A stretch of 6,612 nucleotides of DNA from Pseudomonadota bacterium. Its GTDB lineage: Bacteria > Pseudomonadota > Alphaproteobacteria > Rhizobiales > Hyphomicrobiaceae. Shown piece by piece: positions 6,171-6,612 of this stretch (positions within the stretch are counted from its first letter, which is position 1; each line of letters opens with the position of its first letter). The notes below the pieces were generated by a model that saw nothing but the letters and a program-made list of their open reading frames with translations, was not told where the DNA came from and did no database searches. The DNA is taken from NCBI GenBank assembly GCA_021812845.1, contig JAKAML010000078.1, positions 1 through 6,612 of the forward strand. Direction: 5' to 3'. Made by a program: the position numbers and the translations under genes.

Positions 6171-6176
6171 GCCGGC
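6154..6176 (+). terminator. Hairpin across the stop codon of the 5349 gene
   Basis: GCCGGCTC (6154-6161) and GAGCCGGC (6169-6176) form a perfect 8-bp stem with a 7-nt loop. The stop TGA (6168-6170) spans the edge of loop and 3' arm. It is the longest perfect stem I found. No T-tract follows, so classical intrinsic termination is uncertain; it could protect the 3' end or act with Rho. It lies in the convergent junction, where a terminator is expected. Confidence 0.35.
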
Positions 6177-6269
6177 CTGCTGCGTCGCCCGCTGCTGCGG
6201 CCGATCACGCGCGACGACAAGCGTGCACCCCGGACGGTCGCACCGCTCGACTGGTAGCCGTGGCGCCAC
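6171..6269. other. Convergent intergenic gap
   Basis: Ninety-nine bases separate the two converging stop codons. The gap holds the 3' arm of the 6154-6176 hairpin and a 10-bp palindrome GTGGCGCCAC (6260-6269) directly after the LysR stop. No gene or clear T-tract terminator is seen for either strand. Confidence 0.5.
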
Positions 6270-6612
6270 TCAGCGCGCGGCGGCGGCCTTGCGGCCCTGG
6301 GACGGCGCGGCGACCTGCTCGCCGAGCCGCTTTCTCAGCTCGCCCGACTTGTTGAGGCTCTTGACGATGCCGACCATGGCCGCGGCCATCGGCATCATGG
6401 TCTCGCCTTCGGCCCAGAACAGGCCGACCTCCTGGCTCGCGACCGGCTCGACGAGGTCGAGCGCGCGCGTGCCCGGATGGAGGCCCGGCATCCGCGTGAA
6501 ATGCGCCGGGATGATCGTGCAGAGCTCGGTGAACTGGACCTGGAACATGAGGTGCAGGATCGATTCCGATTCGACCTTGGGGTCGACCGTGCAGCCCGCC
6601 GCCTTCAGCACC
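6270..6612 (-). CDS. LysR-type transcriptional regulator, C-terminal part (5' partial)
   Basis: The last 113 codons of a DNA-binding regulator on the minus strand. The frame is still open at the right edge, so about 190 residues, including the N-terminal winged helix-turn-helix, lie outside. Counting from the first complete codon, the sequence fits the end of the LysR effector-binding domain: VESESILHLMFQVQFTELCTIIP (13-35, the acidic-Ser-Ile helix followed by a strand ending in Pro), then PG-x-x-PGTRALDLVEPV (42-57), then EVGLFWAEGETMMPMAAAM (61-79) and the final helix. A basic, Ala-rich tail of about 25 residues follows. Effector and target genes cannot be told. LysR regulators often act on a divergent neighbour, which here would be beyond the window; the convergent 5349 gene is a less likely target. 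The GTG at the edge is probably not the start. Confidence 0.8.
   Translation of the reverse strand, partial: VLKAAGCTVDPKVESESILHLMFQVQFTELCTIIPAHFTRMPGLHPGTRALDLVEPVASQEVGLFWAEGETMMPMAAAMVGIVKSLNKSGELRKRLGEQVAAPSQGRKAAAAR

Noticed and set aside
6609..6611. GTG at the right edge as the start of a short minus-strand protein
   Set aside because: The translation matches the internal and C-terminal part of LysR effector domains, so the frame must continue beyond the window.

Overview
The window is very G+C-rich with strong G/C bias at third codon positions, and it has long spurious open frames on both strands, as expected for a high-GC proteobacterial chromosome. Its gene content points to an alphaproteobacterium, probably Hyphomicrobiales. 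That content is a CbrA-type solute-symporter/histidine kinase, a soluble Hanks-type kinase fused to a universal stress protein domain, and a LysR regulator. The placement rests on family knowledge, not on a search. No mobile element, CRISPR array, tRNA or rRNA was seen.

Layout: (1) 1-2706 (+), a sensor histidine kinase whose N-terminus is cut off by the window edge: SSSF symporter-like membrane domain, STAC-like linker, coiled coil, HisKA, HATPase. (2) 2741-3481 (+), a calcineurin-like metallophosphoesterase. (3) 3483-4874 (+), a serine/threonine kinase-USP fusion starting one base after the phosphoesterase stop. (4) 4875-5348, a gap of about 470 bp with no convincing gene but several G+C-rich inverted repeats and a candidate promoter. 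(5) 5349-6170 (+), an uncharacterised conserved-looking protein with its own good ribosome binding site. (6) 6171-6269, a short convergent gap. (7) 6270-6612 (-), the C-terminal third of a LysR-type regulator that runs off the right edge.

The first three genes look like one transcription unit. Together they place a membrane histidine kinase, a metal-dependent phosphoesterase and a cytoplasmic Ser/Thr kinase with a possible nucleotide-sensing domain under shared expression. This suggests a signalling locus, but a functional link is inference. No response regulator lies in the window. Notable details are a 14-codon ATGA-linked mini-ORF bridging the histidine kinase stop and the phosphoesterase start, a kinase domain lacking the usual Arg of HRD and the first Gly of the glycine loop, and a USP domain with a shortened nucleotide-binding loop. 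I see no clear evidence of a wholly new system; the kinase/phosphoesterase/sensor cluster is the best candidate for a closer look.
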